Shown piece by piece: positions 38,579 to 51,510 of a stretch of DNA of 64,000 nt. This DNA comes from Trichoplax adhaerens. Lineage: Eukaryota > Placozoa > Uniplacotomia > Trichoplacea > Trichoplacidae. The translations under genes and the position numbers were made by a program. Position 1 is the first letter of the stretch. Each line of letters begins with the position of its first letter. Below the pieces are notes generated by a model that worked only from the letters and a program-made list of their open reading frames with translations, was not told the origin of the DNA and searched no databases. The DNA lies in assembly GCF_000150275.1 (NCBI RefSeq), contig NW_002060956.1, forward strand, positions 1,015,207-1,079,206, written 5' to 3'.

Positions 38579-41500
38579 TCAATTCCCAACTGAAATGGGT
38601 GATTTCACCGATGCATTATCATCCTCATTTAAGCGTCCATTTGGAGTACTTTTAGGTACTTGTAAGCGATGCTTTGGCCTGTGCTTTTGCTTATCACTTT
38701 CAAGGTAGCGAGGTGGTGCTAACTGTTCTAGTCGTGGCGACTTGGGATAGCGTAGGGTAGTTTGGGTTTTATTTAGCAATTTCCTAACATCATATTTACA
38801 TTTAGAAATTATTACATAGATTTATTAAATTATATACAACCTTCAGTTTATGTCATGTAAAACTATGTACTGTACCTGATGCGCTTTTTAGCATTATTTA
38901 AAAATTCTTCATTCTCTAATTCCATCTTCTGAGCTTTGGATAACTCCGGTGTTTGTTGAGGGTGAATCAACTATAAAAAAGGTTATCAATAAAAATAAAG
39001 CCCATGTTATATGTATGCCTATGCATACATGTTTCATGATGTATAGGCCACATCATTGGAGTTAATTGGTGTATAAGACATACGATTTGCGATTGTTGGT
39101 CTATCGTAGTTAACACTAACTTTCTATCCTTACCTTAAGTTTAACGCCTACGTTAAATTTACAGCTTCTTGCTTGAGCACTGAAGGACAGATAGACTTTA
39201 TCCTAAATAATTTACCAAAAGCATATTAATTTACCGCTTTCCCCGGATTCATTAAACAATCGATCGACATATAACAAGGTAAACTTAATTATAGTTACCT
39301 GCCATTTGCAACGAAGTGCAACTTCTTTGGTGATTGCAAAACAAATTGGTTGAAATGGTGGCGCATGAATATGAGCATTATTTTTATCCAGGTGTGAATC
39401 AAGATCCCAATTCCATTTCTTTTTACGCGTACCATTAGAATCCGCAACTTCTCCGCCGGTCGGATAAATCAATAATCTGTTAAAACAGACAATATAGTAA
39501 TATAAATTTACATGGAAAATGCTTGATTACATAGTATAGATTAGACGATGGTCAGGGATTGATAAACTACTGACCTAATTCTGTTATTACTATGATAGAT
39601 ACAACTATGGCCGGACGGATTAAATAGGGCTAATATTTTTTGACTCTCAGATAAGGGAGCATCCTAGAGTAAATATTCGTATTGGCATAAAATAATGTTA
39701 TTTAACATGTAATGAAACCATTGAGTTTACAATTTAGTCTATGATACCTTACCTCGAGTACAACATAACTCAATCCATTACCATGGGCACTAATACCTAT
39801 AGCTACATTACCTGATGGATAACTGATTAAATACGCAGTTAAGGTAAAAAATAGTCAATATACATTTAATCCTTAGTAAAGATGTCAAGCTGCCATTTTA
39901 CATGAATTATAAAGATACAATACGGATCCCGTGCCATCAGGAAGTAGAATTAAGAACAAACTACCATTCTCATAAAATTTTTGAATAGGTAATTGATTTC
40001 CTTTTGCCTATTTCAATTTATGTATGACATTGAACATTTCAATACCCACATAAATGTTTCCTTTCAGATTTAATATCTACACTTTAACTATGGTTACCAA
40101 TAGATAATATTGACTGAATTACTAATTATTTATAATTATGGTTAATTGCTACCTTTTGTTGAAGAAAAGCTAAATTAGACGGCAATTCTGTCATAAATGA
40201 CAATTTTTCGTCGTCCTCGTCAGGATCTATTTCGTCTTCAGGTAAAGGAGAAGGTATAACTGTCCATCCTTCTTCTAAGCAACGATTTGAAGATAGGGTA
40301 TAATTGATTGTTTTAATTTGTCGAGCAACTGCAATAATATAGGAATAAATATAGATAAATATTAGTTCCAATAGTACAGTAATTTATGCTTTACTGTGAT
40401 AAAATAAGGATGTTATGTATTGTAATAAGTAATTAACTTACATGCATAGTAATTCAGGTTACTAATTGTATTAGCTAACTGGCGTTCTCTTTCACGTTCT
40501 CTCATTCTATTTTTGAGTAAATATTAGAGTGTAAATAATTATGTACAGATATATGAATGCAACTGTGCGTAACTATGCAATCTTTAATAGACATACTTTT
40601 CTTGTGCTCTTTCTTTCGCTTCTCGACGAGCCTGCCGATTCTTAAATGGTGCATGAGGGGAAACATTAATCAGCGCATCACCTTCTACGTCACTTATATC
40701 GCTATCAGCTTGATCAGCATCTGCATCTGGAATTTCATTTCGTTTACTACGAGCACCTTTACTTTCACTAAGTTCGTGTAAGTATAGAACGAATTGGTGG
40801 TAATCTGGGCAGCAAAATAGCTGTAAAAATAAGATGAAAATGAGAATATAACATTGTTGTATTCACAGCTTATAAATCTTATAATTTTTTCATATTAAAC
40901 TTACCTTTTCTGCTGGCGTTGTTTCAATTTCTTCTATAGTTGGAAATTCTTTAATAATAGCTAATCCACAATAATCACAAATTCCATCACCTTGTGCATC
41001 ACCAATAGAACTATGAAAGCTAGCTACTGATTGAGACGTCATCGGAGTTTGGGCGTCGACTCTTAGAGTTACCGCTTCCGATTCTCGATTATACTTTAAT
41101 ATAGATGGTGGTCCTACTGCAGCAATTGCATCTTGCTCGTTATCTATATAATTGTCGTTGTCATCTTCATCGGACGAATCTGAGCTAAATTCCATAGTCA
41201 GGACACCGAAAGCATCAGAAATTTCAGATGTAGAATCTATTTTTTGGGATGAAATTGTACTTGATGGGGTATTGTGCCTACTAAATGCTTCCTCCGGTAT
41301 TGTGCCACTTTCTGCATAATTTTCATCAACTACTTTAACATTGGCTAGTGCTTCTTCAGCTAGTGACCGATGCTGCATTGCTTGGCGAGATTCTGTGATT
41401 CCATCAAGCACATTAAAATTATGCATTGTATACGATTTAATAAATTATAGAAATCAAATTACATCGTTATAATACAGTATTACTTTCAGTTTACCTGGAG

Positions 41501-42717
41501 ATTGGTTGCTTCCAGAATCTTCGTTATCAGAAAGGGCATTGCCTCCTTTGACTAAATTATGCAATTTCCAATCTTCCATCCAGCTCCAGTCAGTTTGAAT
41601 TTCAATCGTTCTTTTAGTCCTATCCTCATTATATGTTGCATTGACTATTCCGTGTTCTCTTTTAATTTTGAACGTTTGAGGTTTAAAACTAACTACAGGC
41701 TTGCGAATATCTCCGTGTCGAAAGCGTCGATGCTGTTGTGAAGATAAAGTTTTACGTTTAGTGCCATCTGCACTAACAGCATTCCTTGTAGTAACGTTAA
41801 TCTCTGTTTTAGAAGCATTATCGTCATCAAATGGTTTAAATTCTTCGCTATGTCTAATTGATAGATTAAAAGAAAAGTATTATATTTTTCAGCAATGATT
41901 TTAATTTAAAAATAGAGCATACATTTATCATAATGTCAATACCGTCTTTGAAGTATATGTTTTCCTTCTGGGTTATTAAGCATTACGACTTTCTTTTCTT
42001 TCAATTCTTCATCTTTAGTCGTATTTTTTACGTTGGTATTACTTTCGACTAGGCTGTAATTGCTTTCTTCTTGTTCTATTTGTAAGCATACACAAAATTA
42101 GCGTATCATACAAGTTTAATAGTCGAGATCGCAAGTCACTATGGAATTAGTATCAAATATCTACCTGGCTTTTTGCTTTCTTTAATCGGCTTAATATTAG
42201 GTAAAACAGGCTTTGGCATTTGTTGTTTTGGTGTAGCTGAACGCTCCTTTGCAATTATATCTAAAATTTCCGAGTCTAGCCCTTTTACCAACTCAATAGT
42301 TGGACTTGAAGGCTGAGCCGTTTTAACAACATCGAGTATAGGCAAGACTGTCAGACTTTTAGATTCTGATATCGATTGTGCTCTCTTTCTTGGATTTGAA
42401 ACCCAATCATTTATATTAGAGTAGCTTTTTGACCGCATACGACTTGTTGTTGATTGTTGTGGTAACGTGTCTTTATTTATTAGTTCTTCTGGAATATCTG
42501 CGATACTCTCTGATCTTGTTTGTCGACTTGATGTTGTGGAGGAGTCATTCGATTTTAATTCAGCTCGCTTCAACGGTTGATTAGAATTATCAGAGCTAAG
42601 AGAAAATGTGACACTGTGCGATCTACTTCTCCTAGGACCTCGACGAAGGGCAGAGTTACTAACGTTCTTTCCGTCATCAAATGGTTGATTTGTAGCGGAT
42701 CTTGTTTCACGAGACAT
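38579..42717 (-). CDS. ERICH6-like protein with FAM194 domain (about 14 exons)
   Basis: Function is poorly known; vertebrate ERICH6/FAM194 proteins are mostly testis- and cilium-associated. The start is ATG at 42717 and the first exon (42165-42717) encodes a basic, Ser-rich tail. I read about 14 exons and some 950 residues. Exons 2-4 (to about 40.9 kb) are low-complexity and acidic, with a CDYCG pair near 40.97 kb followed in the next exon by LFCCPDYHQF, a possible metal site as in vertebrate ERICH6. The FAM194-like core spans about 40.0-39.1 kb: FYENGSLFLILLPDGTGSV, FYPSGNVAIGI, LALFNPSGHSCIYHSNNRIR, HIHAPPFQPICFAI and DKVYLSFSAQARSCKFNVG. The exon ending in TGSV fits only with the donor GTATCT, not the nearer GTATTG. 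The last exon ends SPISVGN. Family assignment is from memory of the domain pattern. Confidence 0.78.
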
Positions 42718-43963
42718 TATGTAAATTGTATCGATTGACTATATGCATAATGAGTAATAGTAATAATTTTATGAGGATAGATCATTGAAACATGTTTTAT
42801 GTCGATGTGTTCATACGCAGATAAATTGTATAATAAATAACTACATTTAATAAATAGTTAAGGTTGGATTCCATTTAAGTCAATTACATACGCGTATATT
42901 GAACGTAAACCTGTAGTTGGTAACTCAGCTTAACTTTAAGCAATCATATTATAGAGGCAAGAGAAAATAAATTCATAAGCAATTAATGAAGCACTTTTCT
43001 TCTATATTAAGCTAAATTACCTCTCTAGACAAAGTCTGCTATCTACATATATGGATTGTAAACCGATTTATTTATAATCTTTGAGAATTGTAAATATTAT
43101 AAAAACTGAAATACTATCTTACTAAACGAAAATTTTATTTAAGCTAAAATTTTAATCGTATCTGTTGATAGATTAAATATCAAACTTTCATTTGTCAACC
43201 CAGTTATTTTTATCATCGCTATTGCAATTATCTCATTAAAGGAAAGGGTAATCAGTGTCTCTATCTGTGTTTAATCTGATATAAAATTTAAAATACCGTT
43301 TGCGTTTTATATTAATTCAATAACCGGATATCGCAATGCTTACCTGGTATGTGACGTATCAGATTGATCGCCTCAGTTACCACATATTCTTATTTCGAAA
43401 CTGACTGATTGAATGATGAATATTGGTGCAAGCTATAACAAAAATATATAGACCGAGGTAAGTTAAATGTTTATATTGATCCATTATACGGCGAATTAAA
43501 ATTTGATTGAATACAGTAAATTTTCGACTTAATTGCTTAAATTATCATAGTCTATATGATATATTGTCAATAAGCAAATTTAATATGCTTCATAAGTAGC
43601 CATAACTCTATTCATAAAATGACGAAGAAATGTGATGTTTAACTAATAAAAACCCTGATTATGCTTATAATATGATATACACACTTACGCCTCGATGACC
43701 GTTAGTATCCATATACAGATGCACGTTTATATAGAATAACTGACTATAGATATAGATAGTTTGCTACTATACCACTAAAATATCTAAATTTTTCGGGTGC
43801 TACTTACTTGTAAAAACAAGGGCAGTTTAAGTCTTTATAGGCTAATTTACTTGGGTATACGTGTATTTCAATTTGTATGACAATATGTTATTAACAAGAT
43901 AGGTCGATACTACCACTAAAAATTTGGCATACTGTTAGAGTAGTTATCGGATATAAGTTTACG

Positions 43964-43982
43964 CTAACCTAACCTAACCTAA
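43964..43982. repeat. Short CTAAC tandem run
   Basis: Three and four-fifths copies of CTAAC (reverse TTAGG-like). It resembles a pentameric telomere repeat but is far too short to call an interstitial telomere. Confidence 0.5.
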
Positions 43983-44104
43983 ATTTGACTCGAATCCTAT
44001 ATTAAGACTTGTACAGAATGGCAACAGAGATCTCATTACCGAAGGCTTTCAACTTTACGTTGCCACGACAACCATCTGACACCGTTAAAAGTGTCACCGC
44101 AAGT

Positions 44105-45056
44105 GCGCAGTACGATAATACAGTGAACACAAGACTACACAGTGCACAGTGCACAGCACAGTACAATACACTGTAGACATTCGCCGTGTACTGTGCACTG
44201 TACATTGTAACTATGTTCAGAGTTCAGTACGGTCCACACGGTCCGACTCCAGTCCGCCTTCGCGCCGAACTGTGATGAACTTCGTACTAGAGTTAGAATA
44301 GAAAAGTTTTGTACTGTACTGTCATAATGACAGTACTGTACAGTACAAAACAGTGTCATTTAGCATTTAAGCATTTGCCATTTGGGTAAGAAAATTTTTA
44401 GGGTTTGCAAATCTCTAGTGAGTGTACAGTGTACACTCACGCACAGTTCACTTACTGTATTGTACAGTATGGTCAACTTGGCCATCTGGATCTGGCAATA
44501 CAGTACGTAGTTCATACTGTCACATACTTGTACATTCGAAATGCAGTAGAACTACGTACAATACTGTATGGTACTGTAAAATACTCCGTCACTGCAGCGT
44601 ACTGTACACTGTACAGTACAGCTGCTATTTTTGTTTCAATTTATTATTTGCAAAGACTATGCACGCCTACCATTTACTAATTTCGATCCTGGTATCGAAA
44701 TTGTAAAAATACTGTACCGTAAATAAATTTAAATAAGTTTTGTAACGATAAAACTTGTTTATTGCTTATTAAAAAACAAATAAATAAATAAATATCAATG
44801 GCGGGCCAGGTAAAACACCACTACAGTACTGTACTGTACAGTACTATACCGTACAGTGTACAATGTACAGTACTGTACATTACCGTAATCATGAATAACG
44901 AATATTAATAAATGATCTTTCCGAAAGAACTGAGTATGCGCAGCATGCACTAATAAGTAATAACTACTGTACTGTACAGTGTACAGTACAGTATTTCGCC
45001 TCTTCAAGATACTGTATCTACAGTACTTGAGTTCTGTACAGTACAGTACCACTAAC
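44105..45056. repeat. TACTG/CAGTA array region with GC-rich core
   Basis: Palindromic runs occur at about 44125-44220, 44312-44350, 44440-44480, 44560-44625, 44822-44885, 44964-44995 and 45020-45052, separated by ordinary DNA. A GC-rich piece (about 44229-44272, containing CGCCTTCGCGCCG on one strand) sits inside, similar to the arrangement at 25.88-25.95 kb. This is the longest cluster of the family in the window. Confidence 0.65.
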
Positions 45057-46291
45057 CCTTAGTCACTACAGTACTGGGATTCTGCTTGGATTCCAGCAAT
45101 AACTGCCAATTGACGATTATTGACACAATTACAACCACGTACAAGCAAAATGAACCCTAGCCAATCATTTGCCAGCTTGCCGGTGTCTTCACGTGCCTTT
45201 TGATGATGCTGAACAAAGTGTTCTATCGGTCATAGATCAAAACATCGGTACGGTACTGATGTATTCATTATTACCCGAAATGAGGCGCAGGGGTATAAAT
45301 ATATATTTGTTGACGTACCCCGCTGGATTTCAGTTTCTCATCTGCTTTCCAAGTGACGGATCTCCAATCTTCACAAGTGCAGTACGTCGAAAACAATTCT
45401 ACAGCATTTCAGCCTGCTTAGTCATTACAAAGACAAGATCACATTTACTGTACAGTGGTGTACGCAAAACTAGCCTTCGCTAACCTACTGCAGTCCAGTG
45501 TCATCGTGCCGAAAAACAGCTCTGAACTACTTTCTAGTAGTAACATACTCAATACAAGACTACAAGTGCGTACATACTTTACCTGCACATTATTCCAAAT
45601 TCGCCATTTCATCCTTCTGATATTGACCGGCTTCCAATTGAAAATTATTGTGTAAGAAAATATACAATACAATATTTCCTTTCTGGTACTGAGTGTTACT
45701 TGGAGTAGATAGAATGTACAGTACTGTACATAGATGAACAGATGGATAGTACGTGTATGTCATGGGTCATATTTAATTACTATCTTGCATTGGATCGGTT
45801 TTCATAAGTCGCATTGCTCACCTCATTGAAGCTCTTAGATGATATTTTGATTCCTGTTCTACTTTTTGCCGGGACTAGGATATTTATAGTGCCTTGTTGA
45901 CCACACTTGATTGATCATAGACCTCTTGTATGTACAGATTGAGCTTCGTCTATTGACTTTGCGTACCATAATGCAGCGCAGCACGAAAGGGGTGAAACAT
46001 ATTTGACCCACGCAGTAGTTAACAGATTCTATATACTGTACTTACGGTACTGTACTGTACTGTACCATCTTACTAAAACGATTACGTACGAGTATTGCAT
46101 AAACTCGATTACTCGATTGAATAATATTAGCAGTAAATACGGTCATGTTAACCGATGGGATGTATTGATAATCTAGATTAATCTTGATCTTGTAACATTT
46201 TATCTTGGACTATTATAGAGATATCATCGTTTTAGTCTTTAAACCAGCCTAGTAGAGCAATTATTTACGACCGGAAGAAATCGGATTGAAA

Positions 46292-49200
46292 ATGCAATGG
46301 CAGCCATTTATACTGGGTGGTGTTGCCTCGCTTGCTGCTGAGTCATGTAGGTTGATAGCGGCAGATTGAAATTTCAGCATTCTGTGTTAAATGATTTATA
46401 TCTTCATATACCCTATGCATGGACTACCCTGAGACCTCTACTAATCAATTTATTACGATGCTTTGGCTCAGTATAGCGTAGACTTATTGCTATTTCGCTA
46501 TGCATTAAATAAATGTAAACTATTCCGTATCCTTGTCATCGATGGTTAACGGTTAGTATTTACTGTATGATTTAGGCACCTTCCCGATTGATACGGCAAA
46601 GATTCGATTACAAATTCAAGGTCAAATTGGCGATGCTAGTTTAGCACGTCTACGTTACCGTGGCATGGGACATGCTTTAAGATTAATTGCCGCAGATGAA
46701 GGTTTTAAGGCGTTGTATTCTGGGTATGTACAGTACTGTACAGTAGAGTGATTTATGAAATGCAAGTTATACGAATCTTACTCTACTTGTGCCATGTTGC
46801 TATAGTACTGCACTAAATGGTAAATATAACAATTATATTATATTAGAGGTGATGCATCGTACTACAGTATATACATTGATAATATTAAATTATGTCTGTA
46901 CTTCAATACAACGATATTATCATCAAATTTATTTACTCTATGTATTAATTTATACCATAGTCTTGCACCTGCCTTGCTGAGGCAAGCATCTTATGGCACT
47001 ATTAAATTTGGGACTTATCATACTGTCAAAAGAATTGTCGCAAAAAATCCTGAAGGTAAAAGTTAATGAAATGATTCTATAGTAATTTACTTATTTTAGA
47101 TGATTTAACACCTATTACAGTAGTGTTTATTTAGTTGAGATGCATATTTGGAGACAAAAATTTAACGTGGCATTTTCACATGTAATTTTATTATCCTTGT
47201 TGATTAATATATTAATTATTATTATAGATGAGACTATACTCACAAATGTATTTGCTGGAATGATTGCCGGAGCACTATCTTCAAGCATCGCTAATCCTAC
47301 TGATGTTCTGAAGGTTGGTAACTATGATAATATGATTGCGCACAATTACACAATCTACCGTAATCCGTAATATTTCATAATAGAGTTTTATTCATTACCA
47401 AGAAACATTCATTTTTCTATAGCCAATACATATAGTAGTATTATTAAGTGTAAATTAGTTATGTACATTATGTGATCATTACTTCAAGATTACAAATATG
47501 TATATTGATACCTACAAGTCGATCGTTTAGTATTAGCTAGCTGATGCATTAAAATGTGTTTAGTTAAGGCTTATTCGTTTTCCTTGAGTTATGATATAGT
47601 GATTCACATCATTTCCGTTTGTTAGTGCTTTAATATTCGCAAAATGCTATTGTGTCATTTTGCAGATACAAGTAGAGCGAATTGCTTCTTAGTATTTCTC
47701 CTATCTCTTCAGTCATACCGTATCGTAATTATGGTGTAGTTTGTACTATACTTCATAATAAGGTCCTACAGGCATACACTACCAGCTATACTGCACTTGG
47801 TTTAGTTGGTTATATCAGAGCCATACTATAGTACTGTAGTCTGTACTGTAGGACGAGTATTAACTGTGCGTATTATCTTTTTTCACCGTAGAGAAGGAGA
47901 ATTTTTCTGCATTGTGTAGCCGATCTAGTGTATTAACGCATAATCTACGCATACGCGTAAATCCGTTTTCTAGTAAATGCGGTAGATTAACCAAATATTT
48001 ATTATTCGTTAAGTTTTAATTGACTTGATGAAATACCGCATATTTTTATTTGTCATATACTAGTTCGTTTATTCGTAAGCTCAAAATTAAATTAAGTTAC
48101 TTTATGCTATTGCTTCACGGATGATTATGGTATTTTACCTTCCAGACTTTAAGACGTAAATGTTATCGCGTAGGCGATATATGAAAAGGAATCTTATGTC
48201 GTTTTCTGCAGTATGTACGGGCAAAACTGTAGCATTCGTCTGAATGATGGTATAGCGCTCTTCAGACGCTTTTAAATATATGTGTATATCTATGTATAGC
48301 TTGTCTATATTCAGTCCTCTACTATTTCGTTTGATTTCATTTCAGTATGAACCTGCATAGCATACCTTATTTACCGTTTAGTATATATATGTTACTGTAC
48401 ATTTAATTGCTTTAGAATAGAAATAAAATTTAATTAAATTATGTTACCATGTGCTTCTTTAGTTTTCCAAGTCTATTCACGGTATGAAAAAATTTATGAT
48501 CATAGATAATTGAAAAATCACGATATGCTAAGCCTATGTAATATTTGTAGATGTAGTTCATGATAAGATGTTATTGTATTACAAGTTTTGTGTTTCGACT
48601 AAATTAAAAATTATGTATTAATTTTAATTTTTATTATGGTTTTATAGGTTAGGATGCAAGCTGGATCACGGATGAACCTGACTGGAAAGAATGTGCTTCG
48701 GTCTTTTGCTGATATTTATAAAGAAGAAGGTATTAGGGGTCTTTATCGGGTAAGCTATTTCTTACGTAATGTTTACGATGAGGCTGGTCGGATGTCTAAG
48801 TAAATTTTGTACAAATATTATTTTTATTTCTTAGGGTGTGGGACCAACGTCACAAAGAGCAGCTGTGATAGTTGCCGTTCAAATGCCAACTTATGAACTG
48901 AGTAAGCGTGAGCTCATTAAAAGTCAACTTATGAATGATGGCCTATCAACTCATTTATGGTGCGTTGTACTCGATGAAAGATATTTATTAATCAATCAAC
49001 TATTTAACACGATAGTTATAAATTGTACTTATATATTTTACATAATCTTGTATGGTTTACAGCTGTAGTATGATATCTGGTCTTTCTATGGCTCTAGTTT
49101 CTAATCCTTTGGACGTTATAAAGGTTAGAATTGTTAAAATTTGTAAAATTTACCGTTTCTCACCTACAACTACAGCAATATTAGCGATTATATAGCATAC

Positions 49201-49687
49201 GTAGACTTACCTTTTAATTTTGATATGGGCTTACAGCCAGTTAATTCCCCAGAGTGATAGAGATAACTTTAATATTTATAGACTAGAATGGTGAATCAAT
49301 CAGCAAGTCGTATTGTTAGTAAAAGATCAGCGTCATTTTATAAGAATTCTTTCCACTGCTTATATCAGGTAAGAAATAGTACCAGCAATATCTAAAAGTC
49401 TCTATGTTGTAAAGTGAACGTAAGGTGCCTAATTAATAATTTTATTCGTAGACAATTCGTGGTGAAGGCATCCTTGCACTATATAAGGGTTTCGTACCCT
49501 CATTTTTGCGTGTTGGACCTTGGAATGTTATTGTATCCTCACATAGATAACAATTAAAATTACTATTGCAACTCTTTACATTATCTATTAATCATGAGTG
49601 CTCTTTCTTATGGTCCTTAACTTTCTAAAACAGTTTTTTGTAACATATGAGCAAATGAAGCGCATTGATTTATTGCACCATTACTAA
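46292..49687 (+). CDS. SLC25A14/A30-type mitochondrial carrier (UCP5/KMCP1 group)
   Basis: Inner-membrane carrier with three repeats of two membrane helices. About 10 exons give roughly 295 residues, the family's normal size (human SLC25A30, 291). The N terminus [17 protein letters not shown] matches the KPFVYGGLASITAE start of the human protein. All three signature motifs are present: PIDTAK (exon 2), PTDVLK (exon 4, end about 47313) and PLDVIK (exon 7). Other matches are [47 protein letters not shown] and LRVGPWNVI plus [13 protein letters not shown] at the C terminus. Proposed substrates for the mammalian relatives are small anions such as dicarboxylates, sulfate and phosphate. The intron after exon 4 (47314-48648) is about 1.3 kb, much longer than the others. 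The exon 1/2 join gives ESCTF where human has ECGTF, so that edge may be off by a few bases. Confidence 0.92.
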
Positions 49688-50554
49688 CCTGGTCTGAATT
49701 TTGGGTAGTTGGATTCATTGATTTTATCAAGACGTTGCTGCATAACCAAGAAATGTTTCTCTTACGAAATTAGACTACTTAATAATTTATGTCAGCTTAG
49801 ACTTAAATTATGTATTATATCTTTGTGTAGATACTCGTATACGAGTACATTCGCCTCACATTGCAGTAACCGCAAATTGACATTATTACAAGAATTGACT
49901 TTACGGTTGGAAGCTACATGTAGGAGATGGATATTTACCAGACATGTACAGGATACTAGTAATGCTAAATTGTTATTACACTGTGAATACTTACATAATT
50001 AATCATGTATTCGCGTATATAGCCTGGTTTGCATTCTGTATGATATTGTAATTTAACCATATATGGCACTTGTAATATATTGTACTGTACGGTGTTGGCA
50101 AACAAGAAAATTATTAATCGAATTTGCATAAGTTGCGAACTAATTTGTTTAATTTATTATGGCATTATTCGGTGGACTAAAGACAATGTAATTGTATTTT
50201 GAGGGATGTTAAAAACATTTATTACTGGAAATGCTCTCAGCTTTTATAAAGGAAAATTCATTCACTATGCTTTACTCTTAAATACAAATAAAGATCTAGA
50301 AGATTGCTTACTACAAGGGAAAATTACTGAGCAACATACTCGTACGGTAGATCTATTAAATCATATTATATACTGTACCGTATGTTTAATATTAATGCCA
50401 CTGATTTATTACGTATAATTATCAATTGCCACCAGTTAAGAAATGCCTAATAATACTGTACGTTGCTACGGAAATCGCTATTGCATACAGTACAGTCATT
50501 GGCAGCGCATATGACTGTATCGAACTTACTGTACTAGTATACGTATTGAACGGC

Positions 50555-50672
50555 AAGGATGACTTTAGGGTATATTGTGAAGGAGCATGAAATCATTCAC
50601 AGTATTCATATTTAGCGAAAGGATGACTTAGAATACAGTACATAATGAAGAAGCATGAAATGATTCACAATG
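50555..50672. repeat. Imperfect direct repeat, 64-bp period
   Basis: Two copies beginning AAGGATGACTT (50555 and 50619) both continue to GAAGNAGCATGAAAT and ATTCACA, with differences in the middle. This is a local duplication in the carrier/MMGT1 gap with no evident function. Confidence 0.6.
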
Positions 50673-51374
50673 GAAAATTACAGTCGGCATCCAAAATTTG
50701 TTGAGGCCATACTGTACAGTACATTCAAGCCTTTAAAGAACGCAACGATTAATTATATGACTTGATCGAATTGTGGCTCCAAATACACCCAGCTCACAAC
50801 TCCACAATGACAATCATTAATTGTAATTGTTGAGAACGCAGTCAATCGAATACAGACGTACTTGCGTCAGGTTAAATACACCTCCACCGAGACAGCATTA
50901 ATTGTAAATTAGAATAACTATCTTAACAGGAATAATACAAGTTTTTATTTTTCTGTATAGTGGAACTAATCAAGTTAACATTAATAGCGACGATATTCAT
51001 GCTAGATAGTAAAAAGTTGATGAGGTATAACAATTTCACAGTATAAGCGTACATTTGAAGACCACTGCACAGAAATTGTTAAAGCACTTGTGGTTTAGAA
51101 AATTTAAAAATACTACAATATTATTATAGGCATGAAAATGTAGAATCCTGCTCGATCACTATTAACCTGTATTTATTGTTGCTCATTGATAGTTTTCAGC
51201 TATACAGTAAAAATAATTATAATTGATGATGATTCGCTATTACGCATTAGTACAATAAAATTTTAGCAAAACTTAGTGTACATGTAACGTTATACAATTG
51301 TCAATAGCGGATTCTGCACCAGCGTGCATACAGCATGTTAGGTAAATGCAATAACAATAATAATAGGGATGAGA

Positions 51375-51380
51375 TTTATT
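51375..51380 (-). terminator. Candidate polyadenylation signal of MMGT1
   Basis: AATAAA on the minus strand, about 130 bases after the MMGT1 stop codon. The position is plausible for a 3' end but unconfirmed. Confidence 0.35.
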
Positions 51381-51510
51381 ACAATAATGATACGTATCAA
51401 TCGTTTAAAACAGAACTACTGTCTACTTGTGCCTTTCTGAATTTAGTCTTTCATCGATAGCAATAGGTCTGTCGTCATCCATTCATCATATTTATCATTC
51501 ATGACACATG

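Larger units (their letters stand above)
42718..46291. other. Divergent intergenic region between ERICH6-like and carrier genes
   Basis: About 3.6 kb lies between two outward-facing genes. The left part is plain AT-rich DNA. From 44.1 to 45.06 kb it is packed with TACTG/CAGTA arrays, with a GC-rich core near 44229-44272. Several frames of 67-104 codons occur, but they start without ATG or consist of translated pentamer repeat, and none resembles a protein. Confidence 0.5.
49688..51510. other. Tail-to-tail gap between carrier and MMGT1 genes
   Basis: This 1.8-kb stretch holds the 3' UTRs of two convergent genes. It contains a 64-bp-offset imperfect duplication (50555-50672) and a few isolated TACTGTAC words, but no dense array. 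An open frame of 97 codons at 49709-50002 begins just after the carrier stop and looks like UTR read-through rather than protein. Confidence 0.45.

Noticed and set aside
43964-43982. Interstitial telomere
   Set aside because: Under four CTAAC units, and the unit is not the common animal TTAGGG; most likely chance.
44405-45052. Several overlapping open frames of 85-94 codons on both strands
   Set aside because: They are mostly translations of TACTG/CAGTA repeats, which contain no stop codon in most frames; composition is Tyr/Cys/Val/Thr/Leu-rich and unlike a protein.
45169-45483. Plus-strand frame of 104 codons
   Set aside because: Begins at TTG, shows no domain or hydrophobic pattern of interest, and lies in repeat-rich intergenic DNA.
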